A stretch of 64,000 bases of DNA from Halobacillus_B sp963739045 (GTDB lineage Bacteria > Bacillota > Bacilli > Bacillales > Halobacillaceae): positions 1,116,001 to 1,180,000 of the forward strand of contig CAVTYY010000004.1 of NCBI GenBank assembly GCA_963739045.1. Direction: 5' to 3'. Positions 7,938-16,643 of the stretch are shown piece after piece; positions within the stretch are counted from its first letter, which is position 1, and every line of letters starts with the position of its first letter. Position numbers and translations under genes: made by a program. A model generated the notes under the pieces. The model saw only the letters and a list, made by a program, of their open reading frames with translations. It was not told the origin of the DNA and ran no database searches.

Positions 7938-7951
7938 TAAAAGCGCTTTCA
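7938..7951 (+). promoter_or_regulatory. Possible catabolite-responsive element upstream of ndk
   Basis: TAAAAGCGCTTTCA matches the CcpA operator consensus TGWAARCGYTWWCA at 13 of 14 positions and lies 26 bases before the ndk start. A TATACA hexamer sits at 7955. Binding is unproven. Confidence 0.35.
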
Positions 7952-7977
7952 CTCTATACATAAAATGAGGTGTACAC

Positions 7978-8424
7978 ATGGAAAAGACATTTTTAATGAT
8001 TAAGCCTGATGGAGTACAACGCAGTCTAGTCGGAGAAATTACAAGCCGTTTCGAAAAAAAAGGTTTTAAATTAGCGGGAGCAAAGCTAATGGTGATTCCT
8101 AACGAACTAGCTGAGAAGCATTATGGGGAACATAAAGATAGACCTTTCTTCGGTGAATTGGTAGAATTCATTACTTCCGGACCGGTATTTGCAATGGTTT
8201 GGGAAGGGGAGGGCGTAATTGCCACTGCCAGACAGATGATGGGCGCTACAAACCCCAAGGATGCTGCACCTGGAACGATTCGTGGTGAGTACGGGGTTAT
8301 CGTAGGAAAGAACATTATTCACGGGTCTGATTCCCCGGAAAGTGCCGAAAGAGAAATTGGCTTGTTTTTTGACGAGAACGAAATCGTAAATTATCAAAAA
8401 GATCAATTAAACTGGGTATATTAA
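7978..8424 (+). CDS. ndk: Nucleoside diphosphate kinase
   Basis: This enzyme transfers the gamma-phosphate from ATP to nucleoside diphosphates through a phosphohistidine. The 148-residue sequence starts METFLMIKPDGV-like (EKTFLMIKPDGVQRSLVGEI) and has RQMMGATNPKDAAPGTIRGEYG and the active-site NIIHGSDSPESAE, where H is the phosphorylated residue. It stands alone between its own ribosome site (GAGGTG) and a strong terminator. Confidence 0.98.
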   Translation: MEKTFLMIKPDGVQRSLVGEITSRFEKKGFKLAGAKLMVIPNELAEKHYGEHKDRPFFGELVEFITSGPVFAMVWEGEGVIATARQMMGATNPKDAAPGTIRGEYGVIVGKNIIHGSDSPESAEREIGLFFDENEIVNYQKDQLNWVY

Positions 8425-8436
8425 TCCCTTATTTGG

Positions 8437-8466
8437 AACCGCCTGTTAATCAGGCGGTTTTTTTAT
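8437..8466 (+). terminator. Terminator after ndk
   Basis: The stem AACCGCCTG / CAGGCGGTT is followed by a long T-run. Confidence 0.85.
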
Positions 8467-8686
8467 TGTCCTGGAAATGATGAAGGAATGGCATAAGATG
8501 CTGGAATAGGATTTATCCCTGATTTAGTTTTATTAAAATAATAAACGGAGTGGGTCTATTAAATCGCTTTCGTGAGCATGTTCTGAATGGTGTAAAAGGG
8601 AACACAACGTCCTTAAAATGCATTTACAACGGTACAATCTTGAAGTAGGCTTAAGTGGACGAGAATAGGTAAGGAGCTTCAGTGAA

Positions 8687-9463
8687 ATGACTAAAGATTA
8701 CGTGCAATTTATATCTGGGATTTATAAAAAAACCGGAATTGATCTTTCTTTGTACAAAGAAGCCCAGATGAAGAGACGACTGACTTCTCTTCGAAATAAA
8801 CGGGGGCATGCTGACTTTTCTTCTTATTTTGAGGCACTTGGAAAAGATTCTATTCTACTAGAAGAATTGTTAGACCGCATGACTATTAATGTATCGGAGT
8901 TTTACCGTAACAAAAAGAGGTGGGAAGTAGTACAACAGAAAGTTTATCCTTACTTACTGACAAGGAATCGAAAGTTGAAAATATGGAGTGCTGCTTGTTC
9001 AACAGGAGAAGAACCTTACACGCTTGCGATAATCCTTAATCAGTTTATCCCGCTTAGCAATATAGAAATCATTGCTTCAGATTTAGATCCTCTAGCTATA
9101 GAAAAGGCAAAAAGAGGGGTATATCCTGAACGTTCTTTAGCTGAAGTACCAACCGAAATTAAAAATAAATATTTTGTCAGAAAAGGAACTTCCTCTTATT
9201 TAGTTAGTAAGGACATCAGGCGCTGTGTAACTTTCAAAAAACATAATTTACTTGCTGACCGCTATGAAAACAACTGTGATTTGATCGTTTGCCGAAATGT
9301 TCTGATATATTTTACCGAGGAAGCGAAAAGGACGATTTATACTAATTTTAGTAAATCGCTATCGAAAGGCGGGATCTTCTTTGTTGGAAGTACGGAGCAG
9401 ATCTTCTCTCCTGCAAAATTTGGCTTCCGTGTATTTGATACTTTTTTCTATAAAAAGGAATAA
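8687..9463 (+). CDS. cheR: Chemotaxis protein methyltransferase CheR
   Basis: CheR methylates glutamates of chemoreceptors using SAM, setting adaptation. The 258-residue protein has the N-terminal all-alpha CheR domain (residues 1-75, with MKRRLTSLRNKRG) and a SAM-binding domain with IWSAACSTGEEPYTLAI, IIASDLDPLAIEKAKRG and LIVCRNVLIYF. The ATG follows AAGGAG closely. As in B. subtilis it lies between ndk and aroF, apart from the main che/fla operon. About 220 bp upstream holds no other gene. Confidence 0.97.
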   Translation: MTKDYVQFISGIYKKTGIDLSLYKEAQMKRRLTSLRNKRGHADFSSYFEALGKDSILLEELLDRMTINVSEFYRNKKRWEVVQQKVYPYLLTRNRKLKIWSAACSTGEEPYTLAIILNQFIPLSNIEIIASDLDPLAIEKAKRGVYPERSLAEVPTEIKNKYFVRKGTSSYLVSKDIRRCVTFKKHNLLADRYENNCDLIVCRNVLIYFTEEAKRTIYTNFSKSLSKGGIFFVGSTEQIFSPAKFGFRVFDTFFYKKE

Positions 9464-9518
9464 GAGAATTGTTTTTTTAGAAAATTAAATAATTAAGGAA
9501 CACAAACGACGATGCTTA

Positions 9519-9527
9519 TGATATAGT
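9519..9527 (+). promoter_or_regulatory. Extended -10 promoter for the aro operon
   Basis: TGATATAGT lies 36 bases before the aroF ATG and has the TGN extension; a matching -35 is not obvious. Confidence 0.45.
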
Positions 9528-9562
9528 AGTACGTAAAATTTATTACAGGAGGTCTATTGTTC

Positions 9563-10729
9563 ATGCGCTATTTAACCGCGGGCGAATCACATGGTAAACA
9601 ACTAACAACAATTATTGAAGGGGTACCTTCCCATCTTCCCCTTTTCAAAGAGCAGATTAATGAATCTCTTATCCGTCGTCAAGGCGGCTATGGCCGTGGA
9701 CGCCGTATGCAGATTGAGAAAGATCTTGTAGATATTACTAGTGGAGTGCGTCATGGATATACATTAGGTTCACCCATTTCTCTAGTGGTACATAATGATG
9801 ATTTCAAACATTGGGTAAACATTATGGGAGAGGAACCTCTGGCGGATGATGCTGAGGTTAAGAGAACGATTTCAAGACCACGCCCCGGCCATGCAGATTT
9901 AAATGGTGGTTTAAAATATGGGCATCGGGATATGAGAAATGTCCTGGAGCGATCTTCTGCAAGAGAAACCGCTGCACGAGTGGGAGCTGGAGCCATAGCG
10001 AAAGTTCTACTAAGTGAGCTGGGAATTGAAGTTGCCGGCTACGTTAGAGAAATTGCAGGAATTGTCAGTGATGTAGATGAAACCCTTTCCTTGAAAGAAC
10101 GCCGGGACATTTCTGAAGCGTCTCCAGTAAGAACATTTGATGAAGACGCGGCGGCAAAAATGATGGAAGCCATTGATGCGGCTAAGAAAGATGGAGATTC
10201 CATCGGTGGGGTATGTGAAGTCTATGTAGAGGGAATGCCCCCTGGTTTAGGATCCTATGTGCACTATGATCGCAAACTCGATGGCCGAATTGCAGGCAGT
10301 GTAATGAGCATCAATGCCTTCAAAGGGGTAGAGTTTGGACTTGGATTTGAGGCTGCCAGACGACATGGGAGCGAGGTTCACGATGAAATTTTATGGAGTG
10401 AAGAACGAGGCTATTACCGCCGGACCAATCGTTTAGGAGGATTTGAAGGTGGCATGACTACTGGGATGCCGATCGTTGTAAAAGGGGTAATGAAACCGAT
10501 ACCGACCCTTTACAAGCCGCTGCAGAGTGTAGATATTGATTCTAAAGAACCGTTCCAGGCGAGCATTGAAAGGTCCGATTCATGTGCGGTTCCAGCTGCT
10601 TCTGTAGTTATGGAACACATTGTAGCATTTGAATTGGCTCGAGCGATTACAGAAGAATTCCCGGCAGACTATTTCCCAAGGCTTAAACGGACCGTGGACG
10701 ACTATCGCAAGGAAGTTCGTGCATTTTAA
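9563..10729 (+). CDS. aroF: Chorismate synthase
   Basis: This FMN-dependent enzyme converts 5-enolpyruvylshikimate 3-phosphate to chorismate, the branch point for aromatic amino acids, folate and menaquinone. It opens with MRYLTAGESHGKQLT, the conserved N-terminus, and carries GRGRRMQIE, RPRPGHADLNGGLKY and RSSARETAARV. ATG 9563 follows AGGAGGT; a TTG two codons earlier is ignored. Length is 388 residues. The stop overlaps the aroB start by one base. In E. coli nomenclature the gene is aroC. Confidence 0.98.
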   Translation: MRYLTAGESHGKQLTTIIEGVPSHLPLFKEQINESLIRRQGGYGRGRRMQIEKDLVDITSGVRHGYTLGSPISLVVHNDDFKHWVNIMGEEPLADDAEVKRTISRPRPGHADLNGGLKYGHRDMRNVLERSSARETAARVGAGAIAKVLLSELGIEVAGYVREIAGIVSDVDETLSLKERRDISEASPVRTFDEDAAAKMMEAIDAAKKDGDSIGGVCEVYVEGMPPGLGSYVHYDRKLDGRIAGSVMSINAFKGVEFGLGFEAARRHGSEVHDEILWSEERGYYRRTNRLGGFEGGMTTGMPIVVKGVMKPIPTLYKPLQSVDIDSKEPFQASIERSDSCAVPAASVVMEHIVAFELARAITEEFPADYFPRLKRTVDDYRKEVRAF

Positions 10730-11811
10730 TGTCCTCTTTACTCATTCAATCAAGCACCCATGATTATGAAGTTGCTATTGGATCAGGCATTAGAAACCGT
10801 GTAGAAGAAATTCTTGAGAAAGAGTATCAAAAGGTGTTAATTATTACTGACAGTCAAGTTGCGGATCTATATTTGCAGCAAGTAAAAGAAGGATTTTCCG
10901 CTAAAGTTCAAGTGGGAACGGCAGTCGTACCTGCTGGAGAAGCTTCTAAAAGCATGGAATTGTATCAGTATTTACTTGACATGTGCGTGGAAGAGCGGCT
11001 TGACCGACAATCTCTTATTATCGCCCTTGGGGGAGGAATGATCGGAGACTTGGCGGGCTTTGCTGCCTCCACGTATCTAAGAGGAATTGATTTTGTCCAA
11101 ATGCCCACTACGATTCTTGCGCACGACAGCAGCGTAGGAGGAAAAGTGGCTATTAATCACCCCCAGGGGAAGAATTTAATAGGAAGTTTCTATAACCCTG
11201 TTCATGTTATTTATGATATGGAGACGCTATCCAGCTTATCACCGGCAGAAGTTAGATCAGGTTATGGGGAAGTGGTGAAGCATGCACTCTTAAGTGATCC
11301 GAAGTGGCTGGATGAACTGCTTCAGCATGATTTAACCCAGCTTTCGAAAGACCAAATTGCCAAAGATCTTGCAAAGGGTATTCGAGTAAAAGCGAACTTA
11401 GTGGAACAGGATGAGCGGGAAGCGGGAGTAAGAAAATATTTAAATCTCGGCCATACTTTAGCACACGCAATCGAGGCTGAATTGGGTTATGGCGATATCA
11501 CTCATGGGGAAGCCGTCGCCATTGGAATTTGGTTTGCTTTAAAGTTGAGTAAAAAGAAATTCCAAACAGATTTACCAACAAAAGATTATGTTAACTGGAT
11601 TATTCAAAACCATTTTCCTGTGGATAAACTGAATAAATTAGACAGCACCGCATTAATCAACCGTATGAAACGGGATAAAAAGACGGTTCACGAGGTTATT
11701 AATTATGTATTGCTTACAGATACAGGCTTTCCTTGTATCGAGCCATTACAGGATGAAGAATTATTGCAGGAGCTGAATGATTTTCTAAAAGAGGTGAGGC
11801 GTCATGATTAG
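10729..11811 (+). CDS. aroB: 3-dehydroquinate synthase
   Basis: AroB cyclises DAHP to 3-dehydroquinate with NAD+ and a divalent metal. Visible motifs are ALGGGMIGDLAGFAASTYLRG, PTTILAHDSSVGGKVAINHPQGKN split by the NAD site, and the metal-binding residues in EVVKHALL and GHTLAHAIEAE plus THGEAVAIG. It is 360 residues, normal for the family. Translation is coupled to aroF (TAATG), and the downstream aroH overlaps its last eight bases. Confidence 0.98.
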   Translation: MSSLLIQSSTHDYEVAIGSGIRNRVEEILEKEYQKVLIITDSQVADLYLQQVKEGFSAKVQVGTAVVPAGEASKSMELYQYLLDMCVEERLDRQSLIIALGGGMIGDLAGFAASTYLRGIDFVQMPTTILAHDSSVGGKVAINHPQGKNLIGSFYNPVHVIYDMETLSSLSPAEVRSGYGEVVKHALLSDPKWLDELLQHDLTQLSKDQIAKDLAKGIRVKANLVEQDEREAGVRKYLNLGHTLAHAIEAELGYGDITHGEAVAIGIWFALKLSKKKFQTDLPTKDYVNWIIQNHFPVDKLNKLDSTALINRMKRDKKTVHEVINYVLLTDTGFPCIEPLQDEELLQELNDFLKEVRRHD

Positions 11812-12175
11812 AGGAGTAAGAGGAGCCACATCAGTTCGGGCCAATCAAGCAGAAGAAATAGTCGAACGTTCCTTTCAATTAATGAAAGAGATAGTTAACG
11901 TTAATCATATAAAGCCAGAACATGTAGTTAGTGTCTATTTTACAGCTACAGAAGATTTGAATGATGCCTTTCCTGCTAAATCCCTCCGTAAACTGGAAGG
12001 TTGGACCCATGTTCCAGTAATGTGTATGCGGGAAATCAATGTTCCTAACAGTCTGACGCGGTGTATACGCGTCATGGTAACTGTTCAAACAGATAAAAAT
12101 CAAAAAGAAATACAGCACATTTATCATCATGAAGCTAAACAACTGAGACCGGATTTACAGAGTGGAGAGGAGTAG
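11804..12175 (+). CDS. aroH: Chorismate mutase, AroH type
   Basis: This is a monofunctional trimeric chorismate mutase that makes prephenate for Tyr and Phe. The 123-residue protein begins MIRGVRGATSVRANQAEEI, the B. subtilis AroH signature, and has YFTATEDLNDAFPAKSLR. The active-site Arg (R7 region) and Glu in the EDLNDAFPA segment are present. It overlaps the end of aroB. In B. subtilis trpEDCFBA follows; here hisC follows after five bases. Confidence 0.97.
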   Translation: MIRGVRGATSVRANQAEEIVERSFQLMKEIVNVNHIKPEHVVSVYFTATEDLNDAFPAKSLRKLEGWTHVPVMCMREINVPNSLTRCIRVMVTVQTDKNQKEIQHIYHHEAKQLRPDLQSGEE

Positions 12176-12179
12176 TCTT

Positions 12180-13283
12180 ATGAAAGCGAAGGATATACTT
12201 AAGCAAATGACCCCCTATAAGCCTGGAAAGCAAATTGAAGAGGTGAAACAGGAATATGGGTTAGATCGCATCGTGAAACTTGCTTCTAATGAAAATCCTA
12301 ATGGTTTTTCATCTACAGTAAAGAAAGAATTGCCGAAATTAATTTCCAGCCTCGAAGTGTATCCGGATGGATATGCTGCTTCGCTTCGCAAGAAAGTGGC
12401 AGGATTTATCAGCGTTGATCCTGAACAGCTGATATTTGGTAATGGTTCAGATGAAATCGTCCAAATTATATGCCGCGCGTTTCTTGAATCCGGCTCTAAT
12501 ACAGTGATGGCGGCACCAACCTTTCCGCAATACCGGCATAATGCATTAATTGAAGGGGCTGAAGTGCGTCAAGTCCCACTGCAGGACGGGCATCACGACT
12601 TAGATGAGATGCTTGTCCAGATCGATGATCAAACAAGAGTGTTGTGGTTGTGTACACCCAATAACCCAACTGGGGTTCATATTAACCACCAAAGGCTTAG
12701 CGCCTTTATGGAAGAGTGTCCTGCTCATGTATTAGTAGTCATAGATGAAGCTTATTATGAATACTTGGAAGCGGACGATGCTTTTGACAGCTTGTCTGCG
12801 TTAGATGACTATCCAAATCTAGTTGTATTGCGTACATTCTCTAAAGCCTATGGTCTTGCAGGTCTTAGAATTGGTTATGGAGTGGCAAGTAAAGAAATTA
12901 TCCAAATCCTTGAACCTGCCAGAGAACCTTTTAACACCTCGACCATTGCTCAGGCAGCAGCCATTTTGGCCATTGATGATCAGGAATTTATTCAAAAGTC
13001 CGTAAACGAAAACCATAAGAATAAACATGCTTTAATGGAATTTTGTGATGCAAATGGGATCGGCTATTATGATACTCAGGCAAACTTCCTTTTAATACAT
13101 TTGCCGATGAGTGGGGACGAAATGTTCGAGCATCTGCTTTCTAAAGGATTTATTGTCCGCTCAGGAGAGGCGTTAGGTCTCCCTGACACGATTCGTCTGA
13201 CGATTGGGAAGGCCGAGGATATGGAACAGATTCAAGAGGCGATGCAGCAAAAGATTTCAGCTCAAGTATCCGGTGAGCGTTAA
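12180..13283 (+). CDS. hisC: Histidinol-phosphate / aromatic aminotransferase
   Basis: This PLP fold-type I aminotransferase works in histidine synthesis and, in Bacilli, also transaminates prephenate-derived keto acids to Tyr and Phe, which explains its place in the aromatic operon. Signatures are LASNENPNGFS, CTPNNPTGVH, VVIDEAYYEY and the PLP lysine motif TFSKAYGLAGLRIGYG. ATG 12180 is preferred over an upstream in-frame start because GGAGAGGAG precedes it. It has 367 residues, and TAATG joins it to tyrA. Confidence 0.97.
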   Translation: MKAKDILKQMTPYKPGKQIEEVKQEYGLDRIVKLASNENPNGFSSTVKKELPKLISSLEVYPDGYAASLRKKVAGFISVDPEQLIFGNGSDEIVQIICRAFLESGSNTVMAAPTFPQYRHNALIEGAEVRQVPLQDGHHDLDEMLVQIDDQTRVLWLCTPNNPTGVHINHQRLSAFMEECPAHVLVVIDEAYYEYLEADDAFDSLSALDDYPNLVVLRTFSKAYGLAGLRIGYGVASKEIIQILEPAREPFNTSTIAQAAAILAIDDQEFIQKSVNENHKNKHALMEFCDANGIGYYDTQANFLLIHLPMSGDEMFEHLLSKGFIVRSGEALGLPDTIRLTIGKAEDMEQIQEAMQQKISAQVSGER

Positions 13284-14383
13284 TGAAGCAGCAGGTATTT
13301 ATTGTCGGTTTAGGTCTAATAGGCGGCTCCTTAGCAATGAATCTTGCCAAAAAGCAGGATGTCTGGCTGATTGGAATGGATCATGACTCGGATGCCCAGC
13401 AGATGGCGAAAAAGCAGGGTGTCATTCAGGAGATCGCAGAAAGCTTTGAACAAGGGGTACAGCAAGCAGATGTCTTAGTGCTTGCCACTCCTATTTCTAT
13501 TACAATCGATTACTTGAACGCATTAAGTGAACTAGTAGTGAAGAAAAAGTTGATTGTGACTGATGTGTCTTCAGTGAAAAATAATGTATTAAAAACAGCA
13601 GACAAACTATCTGATCCTCTGGTCTCCTTCGTTGGCGGTCATCCGATGGCCGGATCCCATAAACAGGGATATACGGCCGCCAAGCCGCATTTGTTTGAGA
13701 ATGCCATCTACGTACTTACACCCGCTCAACATGCTGGAGAGGAAGAAGCAAACGAATTGAAAGAGTTATTTTCCGAAACAGGGGCTCGGTTCTTAATTTT
13801 CTCTACGAAAGAACATGATGAAATGACAGCAGTTATTTCACATTTTCCTCACATTATTGCTTCCTCCTTAGTACATCAAGCCAGAAGCTGGCAGGAGACG
13901 CATCCTTATCTTGAGCAGTTGGCTGCCGGAGGTTTTAAAGATATTACCCGGATTGCCTCTAGTAACCCTAAACTATGGCAGGATATTTTCTTTCAGAACC
14001 GCACCTTAATGATCTCTATGCTTGATGACTGGATAGGCGAGATGAGAAAAGTACAATCTTATCTGGAAGAAGAGCAGAGTGAACATACGTATGAGTATTT
14101 ACTAAAAGCCAAGCAGTATCGAGATGGTTTACCTGTCAGGGAAAAGGGAGCGATCCCTGCCTTCCATGATCTCTATGTTGATATTCATGATCAGCCTGGG
14201 GCGATACATGACGTGATCGGATTGCTAGCAAAGGATTCGATTAGTATTAAAAACATTCAAATCCTCGAGATTAGAGAAGGGATTACCGGTGTTCTGCGTA
14301 TCAGCTTTTCTACAAGCAAGGAGCAATTAGAAAGCAAACATTTGTTAGAAGACAGACAATATGAAGTAATGGTAGAGCAGTAA
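13283..14383 (+). CDS. tyrA: Prephenate dehydrogenase
   Basis: TyrA oxidatively decarboxylates prephenate to 4-hydroxyphenylpyruvate. The N-terminal NAD-binding motif is GLGLIGGSLAMNLAK, followed by GGHPMAGSHKQGY and SHFPHIIASSLV, where the histidine is catalytic. A C-terminal ACT domain (about residues 295-366, FHDLYVDIHDQPGAIHDVIGLL) should give tyrosine feedback control. It is 366 residues and starts within the hisC stop codon. Confidence 0.97.
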   Translation: MKQQVFIVGLGLIGGSLAMNLAKKQDVWLIGMDHDSDAQQMAKKQGVIQEIAESFEQGVQQADVLVLATPISITIDYLNALSELVVKKKLIVTDVSSVKNNVLKTADKLSDPLVSFVGGHPMAGSHKQGYTAAKPHLFENAIYVLTPAQHAGEEEANELKELFSETGARFLIFSTKEHDEMTAVISHFPHIIASSLVHQARSWQETHPYLEQLAAGGFKDITRIASSNPKLWQDIFFQNRTLMISMLDDWIGEMRKVQSYLEEEQSEHTYEYLLKAKQYRDGLPVREKGAIPAFHDLYVDIHDQPGAIHDVIGLLAKDSISIKNIQILEIREGITGVLRISFSTSKEQLESKHLLEDRQYEVMVEQ

Positions 14384-14401
14384 AACGAGGAGGGTGTAAA
14401 C

Positions 14402-15688
14402 ATGTCTTCAATAGAGCTTGTGCCAGTTACCAAAGGACTTCAAGGAGTTTTGGAGGTTCCTGGAGATAAGTCTATCTCTCATAGATCCGTCATTTTCGCC
14501 TCTCTTAGTGAGGGAACTTCAAAAATCTCGAACTTTCTAACTGGAGAAGATTGCTTAAGAACCGTAGAAGTATTTAGAAACTTTGGCGTGGAAATTGAAC
14601 AGGAAGAGGATACTTTGGTCGTACAAGGAAAAGGAATATCTTCCTTAAAGGAACCCGTCTCGCCTTTAAACTTTGGGAATTCTGGCACTACAGCCAGGTT
14701 AATGAGCGGGGTGCTGGCAGGTCTCCCTCATTTCTCTACGGCTTATGGAGATGCTTCATTGTCTAAAAGACCAATGGATCGAGTCGTTATGCCTCTCAAG
14801 GAAATGGGAGCGGAAATAAGCGGCAGACAGCAAGCTTCCTACCTGCCGCTTGCATTTGCTGGTACCACTTTAACTGGTAAGATTCATCATATGACCGTAA
14901 AGAGCGCTCAAGTGAAATCAGCCTTATTACTCGCTGGTTTATTAGCTGAGGGAACCACTACTGTTATCGAAAACGGCAGGACAAGAAATCACACGGAAAT
15001 GCTTTTGCCACAGTTTGGGGTAGATGTAAGCGTTCAAGGCAGCGAGATCCGTATTGAAGGCGGACAACAGCCGCAGGCTTCAGAGTTACGAGTCCCGGGG
15101 GATATTTCTTCTGCAGCTTTTTTCTTAGTAGCTGCATCTATTACGCCTGATAGTGAATTAATCATTAAGAACGTCGGGTTGAATCCGACGCGCAATGGAG
15201 TGATTCAGGCGTTGGAATTAATGGGGGCAGAAATTGAAGCAGAGCCCCATACTTATATTGGGAAAGAGCCTGTCGGTGATATAAAAGTTTCTACCAGCTT
15301 CTTAAATGCGATCACTCTTGAAGGCGATTTAATTGCTAATCTTATTGATGAAATACCTATTATTGCTTTAGCAGCTACACAAGCGGAAGGGACTACGGTA
15401 ATTAGGGATGCGAAGGAACTCCGAGTCAAGGAGACAGACCGGGTAGAAGCAGTGGCTTACAATTTAAACCGGCTGGGAGCGAAGGTAGAAACAAGAGAAG
15501 ACGGCCTAGTCATTCATGGCCCAACCCCTTTGCATGGAGGGGAAGTAGATTCCTATGGTGATCACCGGATAGGCATGATGGGGGCGATTGCTTCTCTCAT
15601 TTCAACAGCACCTGTCACGATTAAAGATAAAGATTGTATCAACATATCCTATCCCAATTTCTTTGACCATCTGCACAAGGTTCTTTAA
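14402..15688 (+). CDS. aroE: 5-enolpyruvylshikimate-3-phosphate synthase
   Basis: EPSP synthase joins PEP to shikimate 3-phosphate; it is the glyphosate target. The sequence has VPGDKSISHRSVIFASLSEG, LNFGNSGTTARLMSGVLAG, DASLSKRPMDRV and the C-terminal DYGDHRIGMM-like SYGDHRIGMMGAIA. It is 428 residues. An ACGAGGAGG site precedes the ATG. This is the last aromatic-pathway enzyme of the cluster (E. coli name aroA; Bacillus name aroE). Confidence 0.97.
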   Translation: MSSIELVPVTKGLQGVLEVPGDKSISHRSVIFASLSEGTSKISNFLTGEDCLRTVEVFRNFGVEIEQEEDTLVVQGKGISSLKEPVSPLNFGNSGTTARLMSGVLAGLPHFSTAYGDASLSKRPMDRVVMPLKEMGAEISGRQQASYLPLAFAGTTLTGKIHHMTVKSAQVKSALLLAGLLAEGTTTVIENGRTRNHTEMLLPQFGVDVSVQGSEIRIEGGQQPQASELRVPGDISSAAFFLVAASITPDSELIIKNVGLNPTRNGVIQALELMGAEIEAEPHTYIGKEPVGDIKVSTSFLNAITLEGDLIANLIDEIPIIALAATQAEGTTVIRDAKELRVKETDRVEAVAYNLNRLGAKVETREDGLVIHGPTPLHGGEVDSYGDHRIGMMGAIASLISTAPVTIKDKDCINISYPNFFDHLHKVL

Positions 15689-15751
15689 AATAATTTCATA
15701 GATTTTCAGTTGCTCTCATACGATATAAAAAACCTGTTGGAGGTTTTGAGT

Positions 15752-16624
15752 ATGGGAGCTTATTGGTTCAGTTCTATTATGGAAGAAGGCGAGCAGTGCA
15801 GGTTTGGAGAATTGATTGTACATGAAGATCATTTCATTAGAGATGCTATAGGTCAGGGTCACCTGCGTAAGATGAATAGTGAAGGTTTTATTGCTGCCCC
15901 TGGATATGTGATGGTAGATTATGCTGCTCCCATATCTGCATCCACTTCTAGAATTACCGCATGTGAAGATTATATTAGAAGAGGATGTACTCAGCTGCTG
16001 ATTCAACATCCAGTTAACAGCATACGCCGCTATCGAACAAATTATCACAGTTTTTTAGCACAACTTGGTCAGCTTCCAGTAGATTACATGATCGTTCCCG
16101 TCATTGCCTCCTCCCTCGTTAAGCCTGATATGATTCGGTTCTTTGCAAGGGAACGCTGTCCATTCATCCAAATCGAATTTGAGACGGCTGGTGATCTGGA
16201 AGAGGTTGCGTGGGAGTGGTTAGTCCAAGCTCAGTCTTTACTGCGAATTCCTTTCTCAATTGTTGTCAAAAAAGAGGAAAATTCCGAGTTTATTATCAAT
16301 CATTTATGGCCTAAAAAATGTGCGCAATATGGTATGATTAAATTAACAGATCCTCAATTGGAAGAAAGAGTTACTCCCCAGAATTTGAGGGATACAGGAA
16401 TTTTTCCTAATAAGGGCGGATTTAAGCCGGGCGGGTATGCAGACTATAACCTGTTTTGGCAGGAGGAAGATCAGATAGTTGATGGACAAGACCAATTCAT
16501 TTATCATGGGGCTGTTCCTGATATTACAGTTATGCGCGGAAAGGTGCTCCAAGTAAATCAGGAAGTAACGACCAACTATCAAGGAAAGCAGCAGAAAGTA
16601 TCGATTTATAAGCATTTTGTGTAA
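15752..16624 (+). CDS. Amidohydrolase-like protein without the metal-binding motif, function unknown
   Basis: I do not recognise this 290-residue protein by name. Its ends resemble the composite domain of dihydroorotase/allantoinase-type amidohydrolases. FIAAPGYVMVDYAAP stands where such enzymes have a PG-hydrophobic-D-HxH metal site. The segment KGGFKPGGYADYNLFW followed by TVMRGKVLQVN matches the usual G-x-l-x-x-G-x-x-A-D-l-v and v-x-x-G+ pattern. The HxH pair is absent, so a catalytic metal site is doubtful. ATG 15752 is chosen because TTGGAGG lies eight bases upstream. It sits between aroE and ypiA, where B. subtilis has no gene. A partner, binding or regulatory role is possible; the fold is inferred from short motifs. 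Confidence 0.6.
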   Translation: MGAYWFSSIMEEGEQCRFGELIVHEDHFIRDAIGQGHLRKMNSEGFIAAPGYVMVDYAAPISASTSRITACEDYIRRGCTQLLIQHPVNSIRRYRTNYHSFLAQLGQLPVDYMIVPVIASSLVKPDMIRFFARERCPFIQIEFETAGDLEEVAWEWLVQAQSLLRIPFSIVVKKEENSEFIINHLWPKKCAQYGMIKLTDPQLEERVTPQNLRDTGIFPNKGGFKPGGYADYNLFWQEEDQIVDGQDQFIYHGAVPDITVMRGKVLQVNQEVTTNYQGKQQKVSIYKHFV

Positions 16625-16643
16625 GACTAGAAAGGATGTCATC

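Noticed and set aside
5291..9562. TRAP-binding (G/U)AG arrays near the aromatic genes
   Set aside because: Scattered GAG/TAG triplets occur, but I saw no run of regularly spaced repeats.
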